From positions 62,001-126,000 of the forward strand of contig JAMPIV010016225.1 of NCBI GenBank assembly GCA_024509875.1: 64,000 nucleotides of DNA, given 5' to 3'. Below the pieces are notes generated by a model. It was not told the origin of the DNA. It searched no databases and saw nothing but the letters and a program-made list of their open reading frames with translations. The position numbers and the translations under genes were made by a program. Shown here piece by piece: positions 1 through 11,040 of the stretch (its first letter is position 1; each line of letters starts with the position of its first letter). This stretch comes from Oreohelix idahoensis (taxonomy: Eukaryota; Mollusca; Gastropoda; Stylommatophora; Oreohelicidae).

Positions 1-1962
1 TCTTCCACTCGAAGCTTTATAGTGATGATTTTTCCTCCCAGAATTATCATTCACAAAACGACCGCTACCAATTTTTCTTTTGGGGCTTTCTCCCCACTTA
101 AAATTCTTGATGAGAGATTTCCTCTCTACATCCTCTTCCTCCAGTTTGTTTAAGTCCGATTGAGGGATTTTCGGCTTATCCTGGGGTAAGACATCTTTTT
201 GCACTCTCCGCATAGTGGCCATTGTAAAACAGTTAAGTGAAGCTTGTCCGTGAAAAGGGGCTTCCCATTCCATTTGGTCCACTTTATCAAATCTATTTTT
301 CTTTTTATTATCAGGCCTAATTTTGCCCCGGGGCGTGTCCAGGTCCTGATCCATGTTCCCACTTGTGGGTGTTCCCTCATGTGCTATGCTACACCTTTCT
401 ACAAAATTCTCAATGTCCCATCTTGCTTTGGGCCAATAATAATTGTGAGCCACCTTTTGAATGATGGTACCTATTTTCTCATGGTCCCCATCTGGTTTCA
501 CATGTAGGCTCCTTATTAAGTCTGCCCTATATCTTTTTGGAAGAACCAGCTGTCCGTGACCTTTGGATCTAGCTCCAGTCTTCCTATACATCAACTTGTT
601 TTTCATGTAAAAATCTCCCTTGCCTGGAGTTGTATGACAAGTTGACAATTTCCTGAAACAAGGCTTGAGTGTTTTATCCCCAGCCTGTGCCTTCCTCATC
701 TCTTCTGGAGTGGTATCTAACATAATATCCTCCTCCTGTCTTGAGGTCGACCTGACCTGAAGGGTTGCCATATACACAGGTTTCCTTCTGCAACGGTCAG
801 TGTCATGATTGTCCATCTGACAATTCTTACACCACCTTTTTCCTTGGTTGAAAGATTTTCTTTCATCATATTTCCTTTCATCGAATTGTGGGAATTTATT
901 TTTATTGTCATACCGTGGCCTATCAAATTGGTGCTTACCTTTATTTTGATCCTTAGGATCAAATTTATTAAAGTTCTGTGGTGCCCTAAAGTTATCCACC
1001 TGTTTCTTTTTATTAACTGTTACCTCTGCTTGAGCTGCTTGATACCTTTCAGCAACATTTAGCAACTCACCCAGCCTCTCTGCACCTTGTTCCATGAGAA
1101 ACTTTCTCAGGTCTGGAGCCATGGACTCTCTTAATTGTTCTATAAGGACCATTTCCTTAAGATCTTGGGTTTTCCCCAGAGAAGTCCATTTCTCCAAGTA
1201 TGTCTCTATTCGTGCAGAGAACTGGTGATAGGTTTCACCTGACAGTAGTTTAGCATTCCTAAATTTTTTTCTATAAAATTCTGCATTCTTTTCATACCTT
1301 AACAAAAGAGCCTGCTTTAGCATGTCATAATTTTCCTGATCACCTCTGCTCATTTTTGCAAAAACTTCATAAGCTGCCCCACGAAGTCCCTGAGATAACT
1401 TTAAGCTCCACCTTTCTCTCTCTAACCCATACGTGGTAGCTAATAGTTCATACCTATTTAGGTAGCTCTCAATATCATCGTCTTTCTCAACAAAATGATC
1501 TAAATGAAAATTCATAGCTGAGGTTGAGGCTCCTTGAGTAACCGTAGCATCAGAGGCAAAGGGACTGGCACCATTTTCAGGAGCATGGCCTTGAAACTCA
1601 AACTCCCTTAGTCGTAATTCATGTTCCCTTTGTAATCTTTTCTCCTCCTTTTCTGCTTCCCTCTCTGCAGCTAATCTCTTCTCTTCCCTTTCTGCAGCTA
1701 ATCGTTTGTCTTCTCTTTCTGCCTCCAATTTCTTAGCCTCAGCCTCAATCTGCAACCTCTTAGTCTCAGCCTCAGCTTCAAACTGTAACTTCTTAATTTC
1801 CTTGTCAGCCTCTAACTTTCTTTCGGCTTCAAACCTTCTTTCTTCGCGTTCAATAAATTTGTCACATTCCGTCGTGACATAGGCAACCATAACTTGCCCA
1901 TCTAATCCTAACTCTTTTGCAGTCTGAACCGCAGCAGATCGAAATTTGGCCAGGTCCGCCAT
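1..1962 (-). CDS. gag: gag-like polyprotein with zinc knuckle fused to pre-integrase remnant, partial at left edge
   Basis: From an ATG at 1962 one frame stays open for 654 codons to position 1, so the gene is cut by the window edge. Residues ~25-125 are a Glu/Lys/Arg-rich coiled coil. Residues ~145-330 resemble a gypsy-type capsid (ESYLNRYELL; ETYLEKWTSL). A CX2CX4HX4C zinc knuckle (CKNCQMDNHDTDRC) lies near 377-391. Soon after comes sequence that normally sits just before integrase (LVLPKRYRADLI) and a damaged HHCC domain: the two His are present (HVKPDGDH near 486), but the CxxC partner is replaced (CSIA near 521). No DTG protease or YxDD reverse transcriptase separates knuckle and integrase, so this is an internal deletion or a non-autonomous derivative. 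The remaining ~130 visible residues are Lys/Asp-rich and unrecognised. The LTR and PBS candidate upstream fit the 5' end of a provirus. Confidence 0.75.
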   Translation of the reverse strand, partial: MADLAKFRSAAVQTAKELGLDGQVMVAYVTTECDKFIEREERRFEAERKLEADKEIKKLQFEAEAETKRLQIEAEAKKLEAEREDKRLAAEREEKRLAAEREAEKEEKRLQREHELRLREFEFQGHAPENGASPFASDATVTQGASTSAMNFHLDHFVEKDDDIESYLNRYELLATTYGLERERWSLKLSQGLRGAAYEVFAKMSRGDQENYDMLKQALLLRYEKNAEFYRKKFRNAKLLSGETYHQFSARIETYLEKWTSLGKTQDLKEMVLIEQLRESMAPDLRKFLMEQGAERLGELLNVAERYQAAQAEVTVNKKKQVDNFRAPQNFNKFDPKDQNKGKHQFDRPRYDNKNKFPQFDERKYDERKSFNQGKRWCKNCQMDNHDTDRCRRKPVYMATLQVRSTSRQEEDIMLDTTPEEMRKAQAGDKTLKPCFRKLSTCHTTPGKGDFYMKNKLMYRKTGARSKGHGQLVLPKRYRADLIRSLHVKPDGDHEKIGTIIQKVAHNYYWPKARWDIENFVERCSIAHEGTPTSGNMDQDLDTPRGKIRPDNKKKNRFDKVDQMEWEAPFHGQASLNCFTMATMRRVQKDVLPQDKPKIPQSDLNKLEEEDVERKSLIKNFKWGESPKRKIGSGRFVNDNSGRKNHHYKASSGR

Positions 1963-2130
1963 TGTCTATCATGTAAATTTATACAATGTCTAACCAACAA
2001 TTCAATCTCTAATGGACAACACAGGCACCGTGAGCTCAACCTTATTTAATTCCACCCAAGGATACCTTTTAATTCTTATATTCCCTGAAGTGAATTACCC
2101 CCAATATTTTTAATAGGGAAAGATTCAAAA

Positions 2131-2149
2131 TCCCAAGAGCGAGACCCCA
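2131..2149 (-). other. candidate tRNA primer binding site
   Basis: Read on the minus strand, TGGGGTCTCGCTCTTGGGA starts 5 nt after the LTR end (CACA at 2155) and about 170 nt before the gag ATG. The plus-strand text next to it contains a T-loop-like TTCAAAATCCC, as expected when a PBS copies a tRNA 3' half. It resembles the complement of a tRNA-Pro 3' end (TGGGGGCTCG...), but the match is imperfect, so the tRNA identity is inference. Confidence 0.4.
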
Positions 2150-3088
2150 ATATATGTGGTGAAGTGGGATGTTATAAATATTTATAGGGGACTTAGTGTA
2201 CTGACTGAGATCAGCTGTGAAGGTATCTATATCTAATAAGAGTAGTGTATTATAGATAACCTTACTTGCTACCACATATCTATATATCTCAGTCAGAATT
2301 ATTCTGGAATAGTGTGATGACTACGTTATGTGTCTAGGGTATGTGTATGATGAAGTGTAAGTCACAACAACAGACAGATAAACAATTTAATTTAATCCAC
2401 TACTCTTAACAACACTGTGACACTCACATACATATAACACTCTATGAGAATATCTTAAAGAAGTCACTCGTAACTTTTCAAATAACAATATGTATTCATT
2501 ACTGGCATGAATGAATATGTGTCCTGATTCAACTACAAGGGAACCAGGAATCACAATCAATTTAAATTACAAGTATGTACAGAATGTATTTAATATGAAT
2601 ATTGTAGTGACATATATTATTACAAATATTCTATGTGTGTCAGTTGTGTAGTAGTAAAATGAGGTAATACTGGTTTTGTTTTGTTCAAGCTCTGTTGGTA
2701 TTTGTCATCATGACTTCAATAGTTTGTCTTTTGGGACTAGTATTGGAGATGTTCTCAGTTCCTGATATTAAGACAATTAAATTCCCCTCTAAATGTTATT
2801 TTTATAAAGTCATTTCAAGATGAGAGGACATAATGTTGAGCTCAGCTGGCCAAGTTAGCTTATCTGGCGTGATGGCGGCAGGAAAGGACTCCTCTGCTCG
2901 AATTCTCCTCTGGGCTCTGGAGACACCTCACTGATAGCTAAAAGGACCAAGGAGTATGCTGTCCGACACTGGATTCAGCAAAGCTCTGACCAGGTGCTGC
3001 TCAGTACCATCAAGACCACTGTCCCACAATTTCATGAAAATAAACACAGATACGTTGATTAGCAATGAATTCTGGCACAATTACTGGC

Positions 3089-3103
3089 ACAAATTTCCAT
3101 CTG
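3089..3103. repeat. LINE target-site duplication, left copy
   Basis: ACAAATTTCCATCTG, repeated exactly at 6518-6532. Together they bracket the LINE and mark target-primed insertion into the LTR. Confidence 0.9.
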
Positions 3104-6100
3104 TTTGTTGTTGTTGTTTTGATGAGGTGATGGGTGGAGGGCGGGCACTTAACAGCTGACCATTATTGCCTCTTCTCGTTCCATCTTGGTCTACCCTGTT
3201 CAACCTGAAATTTGGTTATAATTGGGGTATTTAGTGTCATTTTATTTACTAATTTTGTATTCAATTTAATTAACTGTTTTCTTTTGCAGTTACTGATATT
3301 TATATTAGTATTTGTCAATTTTATTTATTTTTTGTATTGTTTATAGATAACTATTGTCCTTTACGCTTGGTTTTAATTTGTATTAGTATTTGTTCATTAT
3401 GAGTTATTGTCCCTTTTTTTTTTAAACCTTGTTGTCTTTCCTTGTCCTATGAGTAGTTAGTTTTTTGTTAATGCTTTGAAAGTTCTTGCTGCTTAATTTC
3501 TATTTAGTTGGATGTTTTTCCTGGAGTACTAACCTTATATGTTTTCCTTTGTTTTATGTATATATCTTTTAAGTATTGCTTGGGCATCTCTACTTAAAAC
3601 CTTATCACCTGTTAAGTCTATATTGTGATTTATATAGTAGGTTTTTAATTCAAGCCTTTGTTGTTCATACTTTTTACAGTGGATCAGGTAGTGGTCTATG
3701 TCATTCTCTTCCTGACATTCTTGGCAGTGTGGTTCTTCTACCATAAAGTATGTTGCACCGAGACGGAGACGCCACAGTTTTTTGTTTGATGGTATCTTTA
3801 ATTCTTCTCTGACCTGGCACATCCTCGTTGGTTCTTTTAGCAGTTTGAACGCGTGTCTGCCTTTTCTACTTTCCTTCCATGTTGTCTTCCATTCCTCGTT
3901 TATAGTTTCCTTCACTTGGCTCTTGATCTCTGACCTTTCCAGTCCTGCTTTTATATTGTTTTTACTTGTTCTTCCCTTCTTGGCGTTCTGGTCTGCCAAC
4001 TCGTTGCCAGCTATACCTATGTGTGCTGGAACCCACACTAGCCTCACACTACATCCTCTGTTCTCTAGTGATGTATTAATTGCTAGAATTTCTTCCTTTA
4101 TGTCTGGCCGGCTACATTTACCTGGGTGTTCTAGTGCTTGTAGTGATGATAGTGAGTCTGTAAATATCGTAACAGCTTCTGGTGGGTTATCTTCGATTAT
4201 TTCTAGACTTTTAAGAATTGCTACCATCTCTGCAGTAAAAATCGATGCCCCTTCCATTACACTGTAGCTCTTTTTTATTCCTCATTGTGGTATTACAACT
4301 CCGGCACCTAGTTGCCCACTATCACCCTTGGATCCATCAGTGTAGACAGCCAGACTTTGTTTAGTTAGTTGCTCTATGAACTTTCTACTTATCATTTTGG
4401 CTTCCTTATCTTCTATGTTTTGTTTGATCTTTTCAGTAAGTGAGTAGTCTATGATTGGTGTTTTTAGTTCCCAGGGTGGTATTTTGCTTCTATATTTATT
4501 ACTATTTTTAATTGTGTTTGATAGTTCTTTGAACTGCATTAGGTCTTCTATAGTTCTCCACCCTGTTGGATATCTATCTTTATTTAAGTGGACGTCCCAT
4601 ACACTTGGTTGATTTTTGACAAATGCTTTGTGTGCTGGATGGGTCACTTCTTGTGCTACTTTACTCCAATAATTTAATCTCAGTTCTTTCCGTCTTAGAC
4701 CAAGGGGCGGTATGCCAAGTGCTACTTCTAGAGCTTCTACTGGTGTCGATATAAATGCACATGTAATGGTTCTCATGGCTGCATTTTAAATCCAGTCCAG
4801 CTTTGCTTTGTTAGAAGCTGCAGCTGAGTCATAGACTATGCTGGCATAATCCAGTTTCCCCCTGATGAAAGACTTGTAGAACATAAGCATTATTTTATTG
4901 CTGGCCCCCCATCCATTACCTTTTACAATCCTTAGTATATTTAGGGGTCCCCTACAGCTTTCTACCAAATTGTCTATATGTTTATTATAATTTAGTTGTT
5001 TATCTAAAGTTATGCCCAGAAATCTTGTTGTTGAGGAGGTACATATTTTCTGTCCTTTAATGGTTATATACATTTTGTTATTTTTTTTTAAATTTCCTTT
5101 GCCGAAAATCATACCTACTGTTTTGTTAACATTAATTTGGAAGCCCCAACTTTTCATCCACTCTGAAACTTTGTCTATTTGATTTTGAAGTTTTTTGTAA
5201 ACATGGTCCAAGTTTTTTCCAGATCGCCAAATGGCACAGTCATCTGCAAATTGTGATACTGCATTCTTTATGTCATTAAATTCATCTGCTAAATCATTTA
5301 CAGCTATAGTGAAAATTGAAGGAGAGATTACTGATCCTTGAGGAATCCCATTCTGTTGTTCATATATTTCTGACCTATCATTATTCACCTGTACAGCAAA
5401 ATACCTGTCCTGTAAAATGTTTTCTATATACCTATAGGTTTTACCAGTAATGCCAATCTTTTTCATTTTGTACAGAGCTCCATCTCGCCAGCATTCATCA
5501 TATGCTCTAGCTACATCTAGAAAGACTGCCACTGTTTTCTCTTTCCTCTTGAACCCTAGCTTTACATCATGTTCTAATCTTACAAGCTGGTCTACTGTAC
5601 TTCTGTCTGCTCTAAACCCTGACTGGTTTGGGCTATATAACTGGTTTTTTTCTAGGTAGAATTTAACTCTTTTATTCACAACAGTTTCCAGTATTTTACC
5701 TAGTTGTGATGTTAATGAGATAGGCCTATATGAACTTACATCATGGGCTTCCTTATTGGGTTTTAGAATGGGTACTATCATAGCTACTTTCCATGCTTTT
5801 GGTATCTTTCCTAAGCTCCAGATTTTGTTATAAAGTGAAGTTATTATGTTTATAGTTCTTTTGGGTACTTTCTTAAGGATTTCATAACTAAGTATATCTT
5901 GCCCTGAGGCAGTATTAGATTGATCTTTTATTGCATTAGTTACTTCTTCCTCTGTTATATCAGCATCTAAATAGTTTGTTTCATCTATCTGGTCTGGTAG
6001 TTCTTTTAAAAACTGTATCCTAAGTCTTTCTCTTTCATTTTCTTCCTGTCCAAGGCTACTTTTTGCACTGACTTTATAGAAATACTCGGCAAGGGCATTA

Positions 6101-6517
6101 GCTTTTTCTTTATCTGTTTCTGCTCTCTTTGGTAGTTTGATTGTTGGCATTATTGTTTTCTTATTGTTCCCTTTGATTGCCTTAAGCTTTTTCCATACTT
6201 CTCTAATTTGAGTGCTAGGTTTAAGTGACTGACAAAACTCCTTCCAGTTAGTTTCTTTGGCTTTGAATATTATTCTGTTAGATTCATTCCTAATAAGTTT
6301 ATACTTATCATAGTTTTCTTCTGTTCTGTTATTTCTATATTTTTGTAAGGCCCTTTTCCTTCTCATGAATTTCTGCACAGCTTTTATTCCACCAGGCAAC
6401 TGGTTCTTTATTCCATTGAGTTTCTCTTTTCTTATTAATGTTATTTATTGGTTTTAGGTGTTGTGGCATATTTTTATTTGGTATATACTTTATTGCTATT
6501 TTTTGAATTTCATTGGT
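3104..6517 (-). mobile_element. 5'-truncated non-LTR retrotransposon (LINE) with RNase H, I/Nimb-like
   Basis: Bracketed by a 15-bp target-site duplication. The sense strand is minus: the 5' end at 6517 starts inside ORF2 (5' truncation), and the 3' end at 3104 carries a (CAA)n-type tail, seen on the plus strand as TTTGTTGTTGTTGTTTT. About 430 bp of AT-rich 3' UTR follow the ORF (3104-3534). Presence of an RNase H domain after RT is typical of the I group of LINEs; the exact clade is inference. Direct comparison with the solo LTR at 60-62 kb shows that this block is absent there. Confidence 0.9.
3535..6517 (-). pseudogene. LINE ORF2: reverse transcriptase plus RNase H, broken
   Basis: Replicates LINE RNA by target-primed reverse transcription. 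The 5' piece (to ~6350, including EPVAWWNKSCAEI, a typical junction after the missing endonuclease) is in another frame, so a 1-nt shift lies near 6350-6400. From 6399 the frame holds RT motifs: SYRPISLTSQLGKILE, GFRADRSTVDQL, VAVFLDVARAYD, GIPQGSVISPSIF and the catalytic FADD (FADDCAIW). An in-frame TAA interrupts at 4786-4788 and a TGA at 4282-4284. RNase H follows: YTDGSKGD before the second stop, then TAEMVAILKSLE, FTDSLSSLQAL and VWVPAHIGIAGNELAD. A Cys/His motif near the end (CQECQEENDIDHYLIHC) resembles the usual LINE zinc knuckle. Endonuclease and ORF1 are absent. It is not functional as it stands. Confidence 0.9.
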
Positions 6518-6532
6518 ACAAATTTCCATCTG
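6518..6532. repeat. LINE target-site duplication, right copy
   Basis: ACAAATTTCCATCTG, exact copy of 3089-3103. The host LTR sequence resumes directly after it. Confidence 0.9.
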
Positions 6533-7711
6533 CTTATGTTCCAGGCTTTTATTTTAGCAAAATTGTGAGCTGGCTTCAACGCACTGATGCTTTATCAAGC
6601 TTATTTAAACAAGTGGTTTCGAACTAACGCTCCCAAGTGTGTATATCAGTGAGACTGGCCAATGAGCCACGTTTCGACAAGTGTTTGAAAAAATGTTACC
6701 TTTCCCCGTTTCCCCTAACAACGAAAGATAGTATTTATAGTCCGACCAATCGTGGTTAGGCTTTCATTTGTTGCGCTCCAATCAATTGGGAGTTTACATG
6801 GTAGGCTATTTATGTAACGTAAGGTTTTTTCAAACACGTTATAAAAAAAATTTTATGAGCAGAAATGATTCCATGCTGTCAGGCATCCTCACTATTTTAT
6901 TTTGGGTATAATTTATTAATTCCTGGACTATTTGCGTAACGTTTTACATATTATTTGTCAGCAAGCCCTAAGGAACCCAAATATACCAATTTGAAAGAGC
7001 TACGTGGCTGCGTTCAAAATATGTATTTTCTACCTCCTGTTTCGAAGATGTGATGTCTGGGTACTGTTATGTTTTCAACCGTAAACCCATCTATTGTTAT
7101 CTTTCCTAATAAGCGTTTTTTATGATTTATAAACCTAACTCTGGGAAAGGGTAGTGTATTTTATCACTGTCCGTCTGAAAAAAAATTAGTGCATGTAGAC
7201 TTACACGCGTGATGGCAGCATTTGTGTATCGCGCGACGCGTGTTGCATGCGTTCCTGATTTTCAGCCCTCCCCTCTCTCTTTATCCTTTTGTCCATCTGT
7301 TCGTTCGTTTTGGTAACGCAGTGTAGAAAAAGACATGAATGGAATTTAAAATTTAGGTCAACTTGCATATTTCAAGGTTTTTCTTAGAAAGGCAGCACAT
7401 TTTATTGTGTGTTTGGGAAACGCGTGTATGTTGCAGAAGGCCTTTAATATCAACGTGAAACGTTACAATTTGCTTACGCAGTAGAAAACAAGGGGATTTC
7501 GAGTACAGTCTTTGTGACAGCACTGTTATTTACCATTGCTCTTCTCTTTATTTATTATATGTATTTATTAGGCTTTATATTTACTTGATAATTTATATAT
7601 GTGGATTAGAATATTCCACGACAAAGGCCATTCACCATCTAGCTTTTCGCTGGCAGTTAATAGGATTTTTTGCCCCACAATAGTTTGCTGTTCAATATGG
7701 AGAATAGCTTT

Positions 7712-8060
7712 GTGATAAACGCTGAATTGAGGAACTCATTGTTTCAAGCTAGATGTCTTGCAGTCGCACTCCGGATCTTGAGGGAAGCCATGTGAATGTG
7801 CATCCATGAATAGTTTTTTTTGTCATGCCATCTGTCCACACTGTATCATGTTTACATAGTTCCATGGGATTTTCTGGTGGGTAGTGTTTCTGATAAACAC
7901 TGTAATGAGGAACTCCTCATTTTAATTTCAATTGTTGGCTAAATGTCTAGGCAGTAACACTCCGGATCTTGAAGGGAAGACATGTATATGTGCATAATAT
8001 TTTTTTTTGTCGTACCATCTACCACACCACATCCATGTTTACATAGTTCCATGGGATTTT
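7712..8060 (+). repeat. diverged tandem duplication, about 165 bp x 2
   Basis: Copy 1 (7712-7875) and copy 2 (7891-8060) share GATAAAC, AGGAACTC, CACTCCGGATCTTGA, TTTTTTTTGTC and GTTTACATAGTTCCATGGG in the same order, with small indels between them. There is no open frame across both. Confidence 0.75.
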
Positions 8061-8419
8061 TAATAATCTGTTTCCGGTTTAATGATGCATGCTTCTGCAG
8101 CCTGTTTGTTTGCAAGTTGCATCTAAATGGTCATACGTTTTTCATGCAATATCGAATGTGGATTAGCTCAAAGATTAACCAAGGATTAGCTGTGCTCACC
8201 GATAAGTCATCGTAATCCCTGAAAAGTGTAAGCTCTAATGAGCAAACTGATTATAAATAACATTCAATTTACTTCCTCAAAGGTCATGGCTGTGGACAGG
8301 CACATTAACTCATCCACAAAACCTAATTCTATTAATATTCTTCTACAGGGTCTTGTCCTGTGAATTCTTGCTTCCACAGAATTTATTTATGTCCAAAGTT
8401 TTACGCAGACCTCTGTCCA

Positions 8420-8990
8420 CAATACCAGTTTCTGTTCACATTTCTCGTATGTTTTAACATCAATATCTAGTTGTATTTACATACTTTTTGCCAGAGTCCC
8501 TCAAGTGCACTTAATCCACTGTATACACATTTTAATTGGTCTTTCGCTTAGTGTTCTTACATCCCACATTACCTATTTCTGTTTACTTCGTTTTATATAG
8601 TCCTCGTGTTCTTAAAATTACAACTACTGTGTTTCTGTTTACATAATTTTAAGTGGTCCTCATTTTTTGTTTTTAAACCACTTATTTCTGTTCAGTCGTG
8701 TTTCATAGTACTCATGTTTTAAAACCACCACTATTATTGTTCACATCAATTTACTTAGTCCTCCAACACGACTATTTTTAAGTTCTTACAACCACACCTA
8801 TTTCTGTTCACATCAATTTATGTGGTCCTCATGTTCTTATAACGCACATTACATGATTTGTTCACATCAATTTATGTGGTCCTCATATTCTTTAAATCAC
8901 ATTAACCTGTTTCTGTTCACATCGTTTCACTTGGCCTACAAGTTTATAAATCCACATAGCCCATATATGTTCACATGTCTTTCTTCCTCA
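8420..8990 (+). repeat. degenerate tandem array, period about 60 bp
   Basis: Repeated unit of the form TTTCTGTTCACATCAATTTA...GTGGTCCTCATGTTCTTA...CCACATTA, seen roughly eight times with substitutions and indels. The clearest neighbouring copies are near 8800-8930. Likely a minisatellite. Confidence 0.7.
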
Positions 8991-9621
8991 AGTTCGTATG
9001 CACAGTAATTTTTTTTTTAAGTGTCCTCATAACCTAGCACAGACTTGATTAAAATTTTTTCATAACTTAGTTATGTTTGATGAAATTTTTTTTTTTAACT
9101 TTATAGTTTATTTATTGTACATAAATATTACATTATCAAGAAGGTATCTTTTTTATTGTAAAATAAGTATGCATGAATTAGGAACAGCAAGGCTATCAAT
9201 TGTGACCGAACTATGCTGGTAGAAAAAGTGGTACAAAAATGGTGCACACATGTTAAATGACCCTGCATCCCTGGCAGCAACAACAAAAATTTACAGAAAC
9301 GTAGAAATAAAATGCCACTGGTACACAGAGGTTACTAGTGACATATGAATTTTATTTTCACCCGATAAACTATACATATATTTTAATTTTACTGTCCTGG
9401 TATATGCATTTCCTTTTTTTATTTTTATGTTTTTGCAACTTTAAACAACAGGGCTTATTGAGGTTCTGCACATTTTATCATAGCAACTATCGTAACGAAT
9501 TTAGAAAAGTCCCTAGGTTTTAAATAAAGAAGTGGGTAGGCGTGTTGCTCAGCTACGCTTGCGATGGCCAAAAAAAAAAAAAAAAATGTGAAAAGGAATT
9601 TCCGGAGAAATCTTGTTATTG

Positions 9622-9861
9622 TTAATCAGAATTGACGTCATTGCACTCCGTGCAAACCCATAGGTGCTCAGTCTCCCACAGCACATGTTGAAGGGTATGA
9701 ATGACTAATTGTTCCTGTTGCGCACTGGTTACACAGCGGATGCATCCTCTCATACGTTGTCGTAGATTTTCGATAGGTAAATTAAGACCCAGATTGGTCC
9801 CTTCTGAATAGACTAGAACATGAGGTGACTCAGTGAGAGAAGATATAAGAAAATAGTTCAC
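9622..9861 (-). pseudogene. possible C-terminal scrap of a Tc3-like transposase
   Basis: A 79-codon frame with NLPIENLRQRMRGCI resembles the helical tail of insect Tc3-like transposases, where the helix after the third catalytic residue leads into ENLRQRI. No catalytic residue or terminal repeat is visible, and upstream sequence adds no support. It could be a chance open frame. Confidence 0.25.
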
Positions 9862-10051
9862 GAGTGAGATGGTAGAAAAATAAGTAATTCTGTCCCTGAA
9901 CTCGAAAATCTCTTGCTCAGCCTATCTCTCTACAACAGAAAATGTATGTCAGACAGATTACTCAGTTATATAGATATACTCTATATCAACCACTCACAGA
10001 GCCGCACACACAAGTGACAACGGTTAGACGCACAGACGTGAAACTATATTT

Positions 10052-11024
10052 ATGGAATGCAGAGTTCTTCACGAAGGACAGCTTACAGAACCGTTTGGGA
10101 TAAGAACAGGAGTGCGACAGGGATGCCTCTTGTCTCCATTTCTTTTCTTGCTGGCAATAGATTGGGTTATGAGATCATCGGCAACACACAACAGAAATGG
10201 AATCCAGTGGACTCTGACTAAGCAGTTGGATGATCTGGATTTTGCTGATGACTTGGCTCTTCTGTCCCATAGCCGTAATCAGATGCAGGACAAATTGAAA
10301 ACACTCGATGAGAGGTCACAGCAATTGGGTCTGAAAATACACAGGGAAAAGACAAAAATAATGCGAATAAATGCAGGTAATGATAACAGGGTTGAACTTG
10401 AAGAAACACCAATACAAGATGTAGAATCATACACATATCTTGGCAGTAATAATAGACAAAGTTGGAGGGACAGACAGCGATATCAAAATAAGAATACAAA
10501 AGGCAAGAGGAGCTTTCATTGCATTGGGAAATATATGGAGATCAAGAGAAATAGGATCCAACACGAAAATAAGAATCTTCAACTCAAATGTGAAGTCAGT
10601 CCTATTGTATGGCTCAGAGACATGGAGAACAACAAAGACAACAACCAAAAAGCTACAGACTTTCATAAATGGGTGCTTGCGTAGAATAGAGGGATTAAAA
10701 TGGTATGACAAGGTTACCAACGTGGAACTGATGACAAGAACTAGACAAGTGCCAGTGGAACAAGAAATGAGAAGAAGACGATGGCGATGGATAGGACACA
10801 CACTGAGGAAACCTGTTGATAGCATTACAAGACAGTCCTTGTTCTGGAACCCCCAGGGCAAGAGAGGCAGAGGAAGACCAAGAAGTACATGGAGAAGAGA
10901 GTTGGAAACAGAGGTGAAAATGATGAGGAGAACATGGAAAGAACTTGAGATGATGGCACGTGACAGGAGGACTTGGCATGTGTTTGTTGAAGGCCTATGC
11001 TCCTTTGGGAGTGGAGGGTTATGA
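10052..11024 (+). pseudogene. RTE-like endonuclease-reverse transcriptase, 3' fragment in two frames
   Basis: A 5'-truncated LINE reverse transcriptase. Frame 1 (10052-10450) has GVRQGCLLSPFLFLLAIDW and the catalytic DFADDLALL, then KTKIMRINA. The reading moves to another frame near 10440-10460, which runs from DKVGGTDSDIKIRIQKA through LLYGSETWRTTK, INGCLRRI, RRRRWRWIGHTLRKP and GKRGRGRPRSTWRRELE to the stop at 11024. This tail is typical of proteins annotated as endonuclease-reverse transcriptase (RTE-like); the clade is inference. The sequence ends in a TGAATGAATGAATGAA microsatellite at 11021-11038, a usual LINE 3' end. I could not define a target duplication. Confidence 0.85.
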
Positions 11025-11040
11025 ATGAATGAATGAATAT

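Larger units (their letters stand above)
2155..7623 (-). mobile_element. 5' LTR (about 2.04 kb net) of the left-edge element, split by a LINE
   Basis: On the sense (minus) strand the LTR starts TGTCGTGG at 7623 and ends CACCACA at 2155, giving TG...CA ends. It aligns in inverted orientation with the solo LTR at 60210-62656. Both start TGTCGTG and end CCACA, with conserved blocks throughout (for example AGGAACCCAAATAT and TCAACGTGAAACGTTACAATT). Divergence looks like 20-25% by eye. The LINE at 3104-6517 interrupts it. About 390 bp present in the right copy (61398-61790) are missing here at 3024-3028. The gag start 190 bp downstream supports a 5' LTR. The matching 3' LTR would lie outside the window. 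Confidence 0.8.
7624..9621. other. unclassified AT-rich flank of the left element
   Basis: No coding region recognised. It contains a diverged duplication (7712-8060), a degenerate tandem array (8420-8990) and a run of about 17 A at 9569-9586. The stretch 9001-9560 is AT-rich and otherwise featureless to my eye. Confidence 0.5.

Noticed and set aside
2155..3028. An 870-bp LTR ending at CCCACA near 3028
   Set aside because: First taken as the LTR because homology to 61.8-62.66 kb ends there. Homology continues beyond on both sides of the LINE up to TGTCGTG, and the right copy has target duplications at the longer boundaries.
3782..4267. 161-codon plus-strand open frame
   Set aside because: It is the antisense of the LINE RNase H and has no domain of its own.
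8420..8990. CRISPR-like array
   Set aside because: Units are degenerate with no constant repeat and unique spacer pattern, and the context is eukaryotic.
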